Below the pieces are notes generated by a model. The model was not told where the DNA came from and searched no databases. It worked only from the letters and a program-made list of their open reading frames with translations. This document shows positions 27,180-36,744 of a stretch of DNA of 64,000 nt, piece by piece. This DNA comes from Ceriagrion tenellum (lineage: Eukaryota > Arthropoda > Insecta > Odonata > Coenagrionidae): assembly GCA_963169105.1 (NCBI GenBank), contig OY720634.1:149365584-149429583 (forward strand), given 5' to 3'. The first letter of the stretch is position 1; every line of letters begins with the position of its first letter. The translations under genes were made by a program, and so were the position numbers.

Positions 27180-28250
27180 ACAATGTGCGGACGGAACTCA
27201 CTTAAGGGCAGCCAACAGCCGCGCATGTATGTTCGCTCCGACCACCCCCTTTCCGGACTTGTCCGTCCGGGACTCGTTCTCAGTGTTCTTCTCCCCCGAT
27301 CCAACCCGCCCTCTATGAACGTGCACGCGTACCATTCCACGAGAGCTTCGCGGTCGTTTGGCGCCGCCGTCGGGAGGCGCCACCGTGGTCTTACCTCCTC
27401 CTCCCCTCCCCTTCCATCGGAAGGGGTCGTCGACACCTCCGCTCCGGCCGCGTGGACGGCTCTCCACTCGCCAGTTTTCGCCTCAGCATTCCGGTGCTGC
27501 GATCCCCTTCCTCCCCCCCTCGACCTTTCTCTTTCTCTCCTCCCCTTTCCTTTTCCGTGGCCCCAGGGGCTCTCCCGGCTGGATGGACCGTCCGGCAGAG
27601 CGGAGCCCCCGCGGGGCCCTCGGGCGCATGCACAGTCGGTCGCCCCACCGTCCGAACTCTCCCAAGATCTCGTCCTCGCCGCCCCCACTCCCTCCTCTCA
27701 TCCCGTTTTCGATCTTTCCTCATTCTTAGCCGACCAGACTTGCATCGCCCGGCGGGAGCCTGCCCTCTCTCTCTTTTCTTGTATTCATTTCCCGCCGCCT
27801 CGTCTTTCATTTCCATCCCTTTTCTATGATTCGATTCGCGACGAGCGCGGCTCCCAATTGCGAGAGCTCCCCCGCCGATCGCGGCTCCCGAGTGGGGGAA
27901 AGGGTTGCTTTCGACTCGGATGAGGGGTGGGGGTGTGGTGGGTGGCGGAAGCGGTCTCCCATACGCTCTCCCGCCGCCATTATTATCCAATCCCATCTTC
28001 ACCCTTTTGCGTTCGTCTCTCTTCCCCCGCCCCCCCTCACACCCTCAGGGCCCTCTCCTGAGATTGCATTCATCTCTCTCTTGACGTGTCTGCTCACTAT
28101 CTCGTCACAGCTGCCGCCTGCCGGGGAAGGTTGTCATGAGGGAATCTATCTCTATCACAATGAGAACATCCAAAGGGATGAGCTGCTAATGCAGGCAGCC
28201 AATTGCACTCATTTGAGTGAGATTTCAGATTCCTTCCTCTGAATTGGCAT
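27180..28250. other. CpG-rich island before the SMG6 block; possible promoter
   Basis: One of the longest and most CpG-dense segments, C/T-biased on the plus strand, with ORFs up to 246 codons in several frames that are compositional. It ends exactly where the CpG-poor SMG6 block starts, 1.2 kb before exon A, so it is a candidate internal promoter for a short SMG6 transcript. No TATA box, initiator or first-exon donor can be assigned with confidence. Confidence 0.4.
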
Positions 28251-29066
28251 TTTCTGCTTTGAGCCTGATCTCGAGAAGTCAGTCAGTCATTACGTTTCAT
28301 GGGTTATCAAATTTTTTTCGGTTTAATTATAACTGGGATATCTGTAGTCGAATCCTGAGTGATTTATGAGTGTTATTTATTGATATAGCTTCTTGAGTGT
28401 ACATCCATAGATGTAAAAACAATCATACTGCCCTGCGGCTTCATCAAAGCACTTTGAAATCTCTTTTGGGCAAGAGGAGATTATGTAGTAATGTAGAAAA
28501 GTGTGATTTCCTATGGATGGAGAGATGGGAAAGTGGTTTATAGGGAATTAAATTGGTAGTTTTACATTTCTGTTCATTATTTTCTAGTTGTATCTCTCTG
28601 CTGCGTCTTCCTTTATCTCAGTGGAGAGTAATTTGCACCCATCCTTTGTGAATGCAAATTTGTACTTACTGAAATCTTCATAAAATAGAGAGCTGTAAAA
28701 GAGTATGTGATCACATCCTCGTAAAACATTATTTGATGGCTAAATCATTAAATTCCAAGGTTCTGTGGTGATCGACAATAAAAACCTCTTTCTCAGTGCT
28801 GCCGTATTGAACATGAGGATGTTATTGGTGCTGTTTCATGCCCACATTTTACTCTATTTTACTCAATGACTACTGCAGGAGATAAGACTATTCCACTATC
28901 CTGGTGTTTTTGGCACTTTTATTATGTCACTATTGATCCATAGTATACAATATTGGTGTTCATTGGTGTATGTCAGCACATTTCCCATAATGATATCATG
29001 TTTTGCTCGTCATCTATGTTAAACATTAGATTACTTTATCCTGAAATTTTCCTTGTGGAATAACTT

Positions 29067-29250
29067 TTAACCCTTTGGGTGTGGCATGACGTGATATCAG
29101 TCATGGTTGTCTTTACACTGGTGCTGATGATGTTATAACACGTCTAGGGTACTGTGAGTGTTCCAGCTTTCACTAGGCCCCCTTGTGAAAGCTGGAACAC
29201 TCATGGTACCCATGACGTGATATCACATCATGATGCACTCAAAGGGTTAA
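29067..29250. mobile_element. piggyBac-like MITE, TTAACCCTTTG family
   Basis: It is bounded by TTAACCCTTTGGGTGTGGCA and its inverted partner ending GCACTCAAAGGGTTAA. ATGACGTGATATCA is repeated near both ends, and the centre is a hairpin: gagtgttccagctttcac pairs with gtgaaagctggaacactc. TTAA followed by CCC is the piggyBac terminus pattern. It lies 199 bases before SMG6 exon A. Confidence 0.8.
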
Positions 29251-29448
29251 GCAGAATCCTATTATGTATTTTGATATGGGGTTTTTGCCCTCCATGAGTA
29301 AGAACTTAAGTTACTCCCCTAGTTCATTAAGGAGAATATTTTGGTTGAAAATTGGCTGATAGCTAAGAATATTTCATATGCATCTTGAGTTGAGGTCAGA
29401 AGAAATTGGATTGGGTGAATAATTATGTATTCATTTTTGTCTTTTCAG

Positions 29449-29813
29449 AACGTGACTCAGAATGTGGTAGTACAGTCAGTGGTGGAGCAGAAGGTGTCTA
29501 TCGGTCGGCTGTACAGGAGAGCGCGCTGGTCGTGTCCCTTCAGATGTTCAACCTTCTACTCGAGCGTTGTGTTGCTTTGCTGAAAGACCTCTACAATTCA
29601 TCCCAGTTTGAGTCCACACCCATTCAACCACCTTCTCCTACCTCTTCTTCCTCAGCACCTTCTGACTCAGCTAGGGGCACATCTCTTGCCACATCAACAT
29701 CTTCTGTGTCCTCATCTGTTGAGCCAACACCAGACCCCTCTCCCCAGCCCACACCTGCCCTACAGCTTTTGAGTGGCAATGAGGACCTTCAAACTCTACT
29801 TCGTGCCATCAAG
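29449..29813 (+). CDS. SMG6: SMG6 exon A (helical EST1 region)
   Basis: The acceptor is tttttgtcttttcag and the donor is AAG/gtgagg. The exon enters in phase 1: two bases complete a codon split with an exon not seen here, then 121 codons follow. The first 45 or so residues (YRSAVQESALVVSLQMFNLL, then ERCVALLKDL) match the alpha-helical part of SMG6 before its variable loop. A Ser/Pro/Thr-rich low-complexity insert of about 55 residues follows, probably a disordered species-specific loop. The exon ends with EDLQTLLRAIK, which reads directly into VWCDWLL of the next exon. There is no start codon of its own. The reading frame stays open about 40 bases upstream of the acceptor, which is intron sequence. 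Confidence 0.88.
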
Positions 29814-30620
29814 GTGAGGGACTTTGCCTGCCATTCTTTGGGAGGTATCGTTATATCTCTTGAAGTGCTTTGCAATGTGAAAAGGCAGTGTGTACTTTAT
29901 TTGTATCATTCACTGAATCAGCTTTTCGGGTGACTTACTCAGCAGAAGGGGCATTGTAATTTGTGGGGGGGAAGAAATTTTCCTGAGCCAATATTAGAAC
30001 CTGGCCAATGTGCACAGTGTTGTGCTATCCTGGGCACTGTTTAGCTCTGTTATTCTCCTTTTTCCTCTAGCTTTTGCAAATGTTGTCGTTCATTGCAGTG
30101 GAAGACAAAGCCTTGCATATATTCAGGCAATCTGCCTTGTCACTGGGAGTAAAGAACATGTGAGAGTGTTTTCCTATGGTTTTAAGTTTGCACTTGTAGG
30201 TATGTTTGGTATATCCTTTGAATTTTGGTGTTTTGAACTCCAGGTTGGTTTCTCAGCGAATATTGATGATTCCTTTCTCTTTTGTGTGGTACATCTAATT
30301 TTGTACCTTTTGTGACAAGTTCCATTGTTATGAGGGGAAAGCACTGATTTAATCCTAGAATTATCAGAAAAATGTATGTAAAGGTAAAAGGGAGACACTG
30401 AGTCTTGGGTGTGAAGCCTTAAAAGATTATTTCAATTACATAGATAACAAGGTAAGACCATTTAAGTCAAGTGGATTCACTTATTTTGTGTTTGATTGAA
30501 GCTTTCTAGACATTTCAAGGTAATTTTAGGTCTCTTAACTACAATTTTTGGCTGGCATAGTGTGCTCTTCAGTTTGTGCCTTCAGAGTGCCATTTTAGAA
30601 GCAATGTCTGTCCTATAGAT

Positions 30621-32333
30621 TAGGGTGGCACTTTTTTTCAGACTGGTGAAAAGTTTTGTTTCCACCTCTATAAGTGATAGTTGCAGAGTGTTTCACTCTT
30701 AGTCATCGGGAACCCATGCTCAAAGGGGACCTCATGCTCAAATTTATCACTGTTTAATTTCCGATTCTGGAGCAACTTATGGAAGAATTCTAGAGCAACT
30801 TACTTAGCTTATGGAAGTGTGAAGTTAGCTTTATCTTGATATGTATGGTTTTTTGTAGGGCATCGTTTTGTTTTCACACAGTGTACATTTTTTCCAAACA
30901 AGTATATGGCTACAAATGTAATATTGATGTACATTTGAGTGTGAATGAAGTTTTCTTGGGTCTCCGTTTGGGTGAGGTGGTCCATTTTTTTCTCTGACTT
31001 TTTAGGTCTGACCCAGCCCTCATCATTAGGGAAGCTTATGCTGATGCCACGAAAGGTCTGGAATATATTGTGGCAGTGCCAAGGTGGGAGGTCCTATGAT
31101 TGGTCCTCCCACCTTCCCATATCTTGTAGCATCAGCATCAGTTTCCCTGATGAAGAGGGCTAAACTAGACCTCGAAACATCGGAGAAAATGGACCAACTC
31201 ACCCGGATGGAGACCCAAGAAAACTTCATTCAACAGTTTTGTGGGGAAAGCATCAGATCTTTCATTATATTGCAGTGTCTTTTATCATCATACTTATACA
31301 TTCTTTTAATTTTATAAACCCACATGCAGTCATCAATTTATCACTTGCAATTTGATTTGTATCACAAAATTGATATGCTACCTGCATGAAAATAATGAAC
31401 CTGTTTATTTTCCATGCATGAGTGAAAGGTGGACTGTAGTGAATCTATTTATAACGCTATCCCTTTCTGCCTTAGACATCTGTGATTATTCATGAAAATG
31501 CTAATCGCTCTTGAGTTATAGGGTGACCACTAAAGGAGTGACTTCAGAGTGTATTGCCACCTTCTTACTTGATTTAGAGTGGAAAAAACTGCTTTTAATG
31601 TCCTTTGTAGGCAATGCCTGGTGAACATTAGCTCAAGGACTCCTGAGAAGAGTCAAAGTTGGTATTAGATTAGTGAATTCAGTAGGGAAGAGGTAGCAAA
31701 GAAGAAACAATGTCAAGGCTAATAGTTAATGACTAAGGGTGGCACATGTGTTCTTGTCAATTTGGGCAAGGGATATGGCTTCTGAGGGAAGATTTCAGAG
31801 ATGTAATTGACTGTGGGTTTAAACCGAGTGTTTTTTCAGAAATAGTTGGATCATAGAGGCCTAAGGAAGAAAAGTGCTTGAGTATATCAATAAAATGATT
31901 TGTGGAGCTAGGTATTGGGATATTTTTATGTTTATGACTCATTCCTCTGAATGGACTCACGATTCACCAGTACAGAGAGGGAATGAGGGGTAGGGTCTTT
32001 GAGAAGGGAATTTTGTGGGCTATTCCAACAGGGGTGCAGCAGTACTGTGTGGCTTCCCTAGGGGGTCTTGAGCTGCGCTACTCTTTAGAAATGGACAGTA
32101 CATAAAAACCATTAAAATTTTTGTGCTAAAGGACTGATCTGTTGTATTTTACATAGGATGACAGCTTTTTCTGCCAGAAAAATGTATATTTTGTTTCACA
32201 GTATTTAGGGCCCTTGGGGTATGGATTACTAAGAGAAATGAAACTTTAACATGTTAATTAACACTTCTCAATGATCATTTTTATAGGTGGGAAACATAAC
32301 TTTTCTAAATTCTGAAAAATAAGTGCCACCCTA
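30621..32333. mobile_element. 1.7-kb TIR element inside an SMG6 intron
   Basis: TAGGGTGGCACTTTTTTTCA at the left mirrors tctgaaaaataagtgccaccct at the right. The homology continues inward for over 100 bases as imperfect arms (gaaaagttttgtttccacct against aggtgggaaacataacttttc). The interior has no recognisable transposase. A second inverted repeat (30943-31231) is nested in it. It occupies more than half of the intron between exons A and B. The superfamily is unclear. Confidence 0.65.
30943..31231. mobile_element. 289-base inverted-repeat element nested in the SMG6 intron
   Basis: Left arm gaatgaagttttcttgggtc and right arm gacccaagaaaacttcattc are mirror copies. The match continues through gggtgag-tggtcca, the agccctc-tcat segment and gctgatgc, leaving a short spacer with a small hairpin (gtgggaggtcc/ggtcctcccac). 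Both strands therefore show an ORF starting MKFSWVS, which is an artefact of the symmetry. Confidence 0.75.
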
Positions 32334-32759
32334 CTGTTGATGGATGAAATATTTTGAGTGCCTTCACAGAGTTAATAGATTCCAACTTGATAATTTGCAA
32401 TGGGTTCAGGAATTGTTTCTTAGAAAACATGCTTTCTTTATTCCATGGGTTCTTTGTTTTAAGGAACAATAATTTGAGTATGATGTTAAAACTGATCCCC
32501 TATCTGTCGTTCAAATAATTTTGCCAGTGCTAACAGTTTTCTAAGCTTTCATTTAAATTATATTATGGCTTCAGTTTTAATAGTAGCTCATGATTGTGCC
32601 TCATTCTCATGGGAAAAGGTCATTTGATGCTCAAAGTAATCTGATGTGGTAATAATCTTTTGGTTTGGTGAAAATATTGAAATTTTCCTTTGAGCCCTAG
32701 TGATTTGAGTTTTTGCGCATTGTTTCGTAGTTTTGTGCATTTTTCTAATATTTCCCTAG

Positions 32760-32833
32760 GTGTGGTGTGACTGGTTGCTCTGCCATAGTGCTGTGTGGAA
32801 TCCTCCTCCTTCTTGTGCAGATTATTCAATAGG
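32760..32833 (+). CDS. SMG6: SMG6 exon B (VWCDWLL...WNPPP)
   Basis: A short 74-base exon lies between acceptor tttccctag and donor gtgagt. It enters in phase 0 and leaves two bases of a split glycine codon. It encodes VWCDWLLCHSAVWNPPPS and CADYSIG. In animal SMG6 the corresponding stretch is a VW-DW-L helix followed by WNPPP, the clearest family signature in the window. The exon is too short to stand out as an ORF and was found by reading for the expected continuation of exon A. An opposite-strand ORF over this interval is a shadow. Confidence 0.9.
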
Positions 32834-33235
32834 GTGAGTTGTTGAATATTGTCTTTGGAATATGACTTAGTAAAGGCTCTAAGGACTCCATTGAGTGGGC
32901 TTATCCTTTTTTATTATATTTTTCTTTATGAGAATTTATGATTCAAAAGTATTTCTTAACTCTTCTTGAATTAAAATGTGGTTCTCTATGTGAAAGTGAG
33001 CGAGGTAATTTCAGAACTTAGCTGCTGAGACCATTTTTATCTCTTTTTGAGTGCATTTGTTATTAAGAGCATTATTGAGAGCATTTGGCTACAAGACTCT
33101 CATCATGCCTTAAGATGTCAATGCAAAAATAAGGTTTACAGTCATATTTTTTATAGTAGGAGATTCAATATGTGGAATTTGTATGTAAAAGCCTTCTGAT
33201 GAATTCTACTTTTTGGAAAACTTCAATATCTCTAG

Positions 33236-33437
33236 GCCTAGTGGTGATGCATGGAGTCGCCTAGCTGAACTTGTGAGCTTACTTGGGCGGCTTCAACATG
33301 GTTGTACTGAGATTTCAGAAGTCCCAGGAGAGGGCCTTGAGGCAGTCAGGTTACCAGAGGACTCGGCTTTGGCAGGATTCACTCCTCTCATGGCAAATTA
33401 TCAGGAGCCAGGATATGCACCTTCAGACATAGATATG
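33236..33437 (+). CDS. SMG6: SMG6 exon C (LPEDSALAGFTPL)
   Basis: The acceptor is tatctctag and the donor is ATG/gtaaat. One base completes the split glycine from exon B, then 67 codons follow. It reads PSGDAWSRLAELVSLLGRL, a helix matching the W-LA segment after WNPPP in SMG6, then LPEDSALAGFTPLMANYQEP, matching the conserved leucine-proline-acid box, and ends SDIDM in phase 0. The donor gtaaat is weaker than the others in this gene. The frame stays open for 27 bases into the intron before a stop. Confidence 0.88.
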
Positions 33438-33882
33438 GTAAATAGTTGTGTTACTCTTCTTTGAGAAAAAAATTTATATCTGTGGAGCAGCAGGGTAAAC
33501 TCTAATGGTGTGATATTTGTGGATGCTCTAATATGAGCCTTAAACAAGCTTGATTTTGCAATTGTATCATAGTGGAGCTGTTTATAAGTGAGTATTTAGA
33601 ATTATTTTATTTACAATTGCCCTAAGGGTGCAGCATTTTTCTTAGTTTCTTTTCATGGTTCTATTGTTATCATGAATCTTGCCTATCTATTGCAACCTTC
33701 ATCTCTACTTTCTTCTAATTGAAAGTTATTGATATTGGCAATCCATGTGCTCATGAAATACATACACAAATCCCCTGATGAGCACTGTTCACCTTTCTGG
33801 TTTGTTTTTTCTGGTGCTACTTTAGGCTTCTTTGAGAGGAAATTGCCATACTGTGACTGTGATTTTTTATTTTCATTTATAG

Positions 33883-34071
33883 GAGCATGCCCAGGTGTGC
33901 TTACGAATACAAAAGTTGTTGTTCTTTGGGACTGAATTCCTATGTGGCCTCGATCCCCCTGTGCTCAAGCTTCATGTGGTTGGAGAAAGAGGGGAGTCTG
34001 AGTATGTGTCGGTGGTTTCGTCCTGCCCAACCTCATCTGCACCATCTCCCACACATGCCCTTGCCTCTCAG
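33883..34071 (+). CDS. SMG6: SMG6 exon D (EFLCG...EYVSVV)
   Basis: This 63-codon exon is phase 0 at both ends, with acceptor ttcatttatag and donor CAG/gtgagt. It encodes EHAQVCLRIQKLLFFGTEFL followed by CGLDPPVLKLHVVGERGESE and YVSVV, which corresponds to the SMG6 stretch with FLEALCG, an acidic-to-hydrophobic loop and KYVSV. The last 15 or so residues are Ser/Pro/Ala rich and start the disordered linker towards the PIN domain. Confidence 0.88.
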
Positions 34072-34869
34072 GTGAGTTTGAAATGATGTTTATTTGGCAA
34101 GGTATGGAAAAATCCATGATTGATTGCCATCTCATAACATTGCTGGAAATTCTTCTATATTTTTTTATGCCATGCTGCCATTTTAATCATCCATTCAGCC
34201 AATAAATCTGTGCAACTTTTCAGTGCTTATTTTGATCTTGATTCTTCTAGTGAAATTTATAGAATTGTGTCTGCCTTTTGTATTATTAATGTATGAAGAT
34301 TTTATTCATTGTTTTGCTTATTTTGAGACAAAGGGATGTAGCACCATTAAAAAAAAAAACTTTCTTGACTAAGTCAAACTCTAAGAGGTGCATTTGTTAT
34401 TATATCATTATTGTTGTTTCAATTTTCTTGTAGGGTACTGTTAATGATCATGTATCCCCTGAAAACCTAGTAATTCTCATTTCAACAGAACAATTAAATG
34501 CTTAAAAATATATTATTCTTATGCCTGAGGTAGGTCGGAAAGCAATGGTCTTGCCTGTAAAGGATGGTGCATATTTCACTAAGCCCTCCTATCCTGAATC
34601 GAATAGCTCTGTAATGATCAGAATTGAGGTAATATGGCATTAATATTTGGCAGCTATAGTCAAAAGCAATGTCTTTTGTCAGTTCATTTTTTTGTTTCCT
34701 CATGAAGGTCTTCTTGGTCTCCATATTTGTTCTGAATGTGGTTATTCCTTCTTAGTATTCTCCACTAAAAATTCACATACTTTTTTCTGATTGCTTGTAT
34801 TTTGTGGAGGATTCTGCCTCTTCATACAAGCAGGGGAGTGTGCTATGCATGTTTGGTATTTCTTTTTAG

Positions 34870-35103
34870 AATGATCAGGATGTGTTGGAGAGCTTCAGTG
34901 AAGAGGATGAGGATGACGAGGATGAAAGTGAGAGGTTGGCAGCTGAGAAGAGGAGGGAAGAAGGGGCACCTGTGAGAAGAAAGACTGATTGGGCTGATGT
35001 GGATTCTGATGATGATGAGGAGGAGATTAGAATTCTACTCAGTCGCAGAGAGGAGCTGAAGAAAAGGCAAATAACACAGGAGAAGAATCGGCAGCGGGCA
35101 ATG
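34870..35103 (+). CDS. SMG6: SMG6 exon E (acidic linker before PIN domain)
   Basis: This 78-codon exon is phase 0 at both ends, with acceptor ggtatttctttttag and donor ATG/gtgagt. It encodes a highly charged segment: NDQDVLESFSEEDEDDEDES, then a basic patch with RRKTDWADVDSDDDEEEIRI, then a predicted coiled coil LLSRREELKKRQITQEKNRQ ending RAM. SMG6 has an equivalent acidic block and a basic helix immediately before the PIN nuclease domain, so the next coding exon should begin that domain. No such exon is visible in the following 29 kb. Confidence 0.85.
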
Positions 35104-35190
35104 GTGAGTTATTATTTTGTCCTCCTGCTTTAGGTGTATCAGTAATTGTGATCAGTGCTCCTTTTGCAAGTCTTTCACCTCTCCGTTCAG

Positions 35191-35274
35191 AGTGGTGGCA
35201 AAGTTGGGGAAGATCAACAGGGATGGATTTCAGTTCTTAGCTTTGGGCTAAAGCTGAGGGAGTTCTTATCAATG
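35191..35274 (+). other. possible extra SMG6 exon (cassette)
   Basis: A stretch of 28 open codons, phase 0 at both ends, lies 87 bases after exon E. A pyrimidine-rich acceptor tract (ctttcacctctccgttcag) precedes it and gtaagg follows. It would add SGGKVGEDQQGWISVLSFGL and KLREFLSM in frame between exon E and the next exon. I know no equivalent in other SMG6 proteins, so it may be a lineage-specific cassette exon or a chance pair of good splice signals. Confidence 0.25.
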
Positions 35275-36094
35275 GTAAGGTAACAGTATTATCTGAAAAA
35301 TTGTGGATGCCTTTATTATTGAAATTGATGTGTTGAAAGTATATGTATTTTTGTATTCAATTGATGAGATCTTAGTTTGTCTACACTTTCTGTAACCAAA
35401 TGGCTACTCATCTGTTTCTTAATGTTCAATGTTATTTTTATAGTCTATTTTTTTACTTGTGATTTGAGGTTGCAACTTGAGTTAGGAAAAATTTGTTTGC
35501 ATTAAATATCTCTTGGGGGTGATTCTATGTTCGAAGATGCTTTTTGTGCGAAAGAGCTTACTTATCATGACAATCTTCAGCCTCCTTCACTTCCTCAAAT
35601 TTTATTTTTATGTTTATGCAAGTTAATTTTGTTAAGTATTCACTTACATGCATTTTGGGAGTATAGTGTGTACATAAGGGTGTGGTGAATTTTCTAACTT
35701 CCTGTCAGAGTAACAGTTCAGGTATTGTTAAAGAGAGTAGGTTTGAAAAGGTATCTTGAGAATATTTATTTGCTGTGAGATAAGACTTATGGCTGCAGTG
35801 CTCAACTTTACTATCTTTGACTTACATTAAGCAGTCTGACTTTTATGTCTTCATTTAATGTTTTACATGCTACACATCTGATGTATTTATGGTATAGTTT
35901 TAGCAATGGAAATCCTTACAATTTTAGTATTAATTATTTCATTTTACAGACAATATTTGGAGGCATTAAACAATGTAGTTATGTATTCATGGCTTGTTTT
36001 AAAGAATGAGCAAATCTCTGTAGACGCTAGTAGGTATCTTTACTAGGTAGGTAGGTAGGTTCTTGTCTGGGATATAGCATTCGATGGACAGTAT

Positions 36095-36166
36095 TTTATG
36101 ATAAATCTTATACAGTAATTTATCATAAATATTAGACAGTAAATTATCATAAATATTAGACAGTAA
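36095..36166 (+). repeat. tandem repeat, 24-base unit, three copies
   Basis: The unit atcataaatattagacagta is present twice nearly identically and once diverged (atgataaatcttatacagta). A (TAGG)4 run lies just upstream at 36045-36060. Confidence 0.8.
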
Positions 36167-36229
36167 TTTTTTTAGAAGTTCTTCTTCTTCAAAAATTTTT
36201 CACATAATATGCCAAGGGGATGAAAATCA

Positions 36230-36306
36230 CTATGAAAAAAATCATTTGACTTGACCAGGATTCAAACCTGGACCTCCCAACTGACGGTCAGGTGTGTATT
36301 GTGTGA
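36230..36306 (-). repeat. tRNA-derived SINE fragment
   Basis: The minus strand reads cacacctgaccgtcagttgg, gaggtccaggtttgaatcct (T-arm with B box) and gtcaagtcaaatgatttttt, the same head-plus-tail layout as the element at 12001. Confidence 0.55.
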
Positions 36307-36425
36307 CAAAATAATATTCACATTTAGAGAAGTGCCTTTAAGTCACTTTAATATGTCTTATTTTCCAATTGAAAAATAGATTCCCGGCTGCTATTTTTTG
36401 ACTTTTTCTGTGGGATGAACCATAT

Positions 36426-36744
36426 TTAACCCTCTTAGTGCTGACTCCTGCCAGCGGTTCTAGCGAGAAATGCAGAGGGTAACTTAATGAAATGTATCAC
36501 TCAAGGAAAATTAAAATTATAAAGGTACTGTTTAAAATATCCATGTGCGGTTTTTCTGATTGTGTATACATTGAATTAGGTAATAATCAAAAAAGACTTA
36601 TACATCATACAAAAAATAGTTGTAATTATATTTGTGTACTAAAGTTAATCAATGTTTTGCCTATGAGCCGCTATATTGACTCTCTGCACTTTTTGCCCGA
36701 GATGCCAAAGCCGATATATCGGCCCGCCGCACTAAGAGGGTTAA
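36426..36744. mobile_element. piggyBac-like MITE, TTAACCCTCTTAGTGC family
   Basis: Ends are TTAACCCTCTTAGTGC and GCACTAAGAGGGTTAA, a perfect 16-base inverted match including the TTAA. The termini are CpG-containing (cagcggttctagcg, cggcccgccg) and the interior is AT-rich. A plus-strand ORF inside has no recognisable product. It stands out in an otherwise CpG-poor block. Confidence 0.8.

Larger units (their letters stand above)
29449..35103 (+). other. SMG6: SMG6/EST1A gene, central exons only
   Basis: Five exons join in one frame to give about 354 codons that align in order with the centre of animal SMG6, from the helical EST1 region to the acidic linker just before the PIN nuclease domain. 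SMG6 is the metal-dependent endonuclease that cuts mRNAs near premature stop codons in nonsense-mediated decay. Every intron is GT-AG and phases agree (1, 0, 2, 0, 0 at the acceptors). Intron lengths are 2946, 402, 445 and 798 bases. Markers seen are an AVQE helix, VWCDWLL followed by WNPPP, a LPEDSALAGFTPL box, an EFLCG...PPVLKL segment with EYVSVV, and an acidic coiled segment. The order and the WNPPP motif separate it from SMG5 and SMG7. Earlier exons and the PIN exons were not found in the window. Confidence 0.9.

Noticed and set aside
27183..28002. Cluster of ORFs up to 246 codons on both strands
   Set aside because: At least five overlapping frames are open at once in a CpG-dense, stop-poor segment, and no peptide resembles SMG6 or another family.
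28560..28640. SMG6 exon preceding exon A (ttttctag acceptor, phase-compatible gtaatt donor)
   Set aside because: The encoded LYLSAASSFISVE does not resemble the conserved helix expected just before exon A, and the donor is weak.
30945..31229. Two ORFs on opposite strands both starting MKFSWVS
   Set aside because: They are mirror readings of the inverted repeat at 30943-31231, not two genes.
32620..32829. 69-codon minus-strand ORF
   Set aside because: Shadow of SMG6 exon B and its upstream intron.
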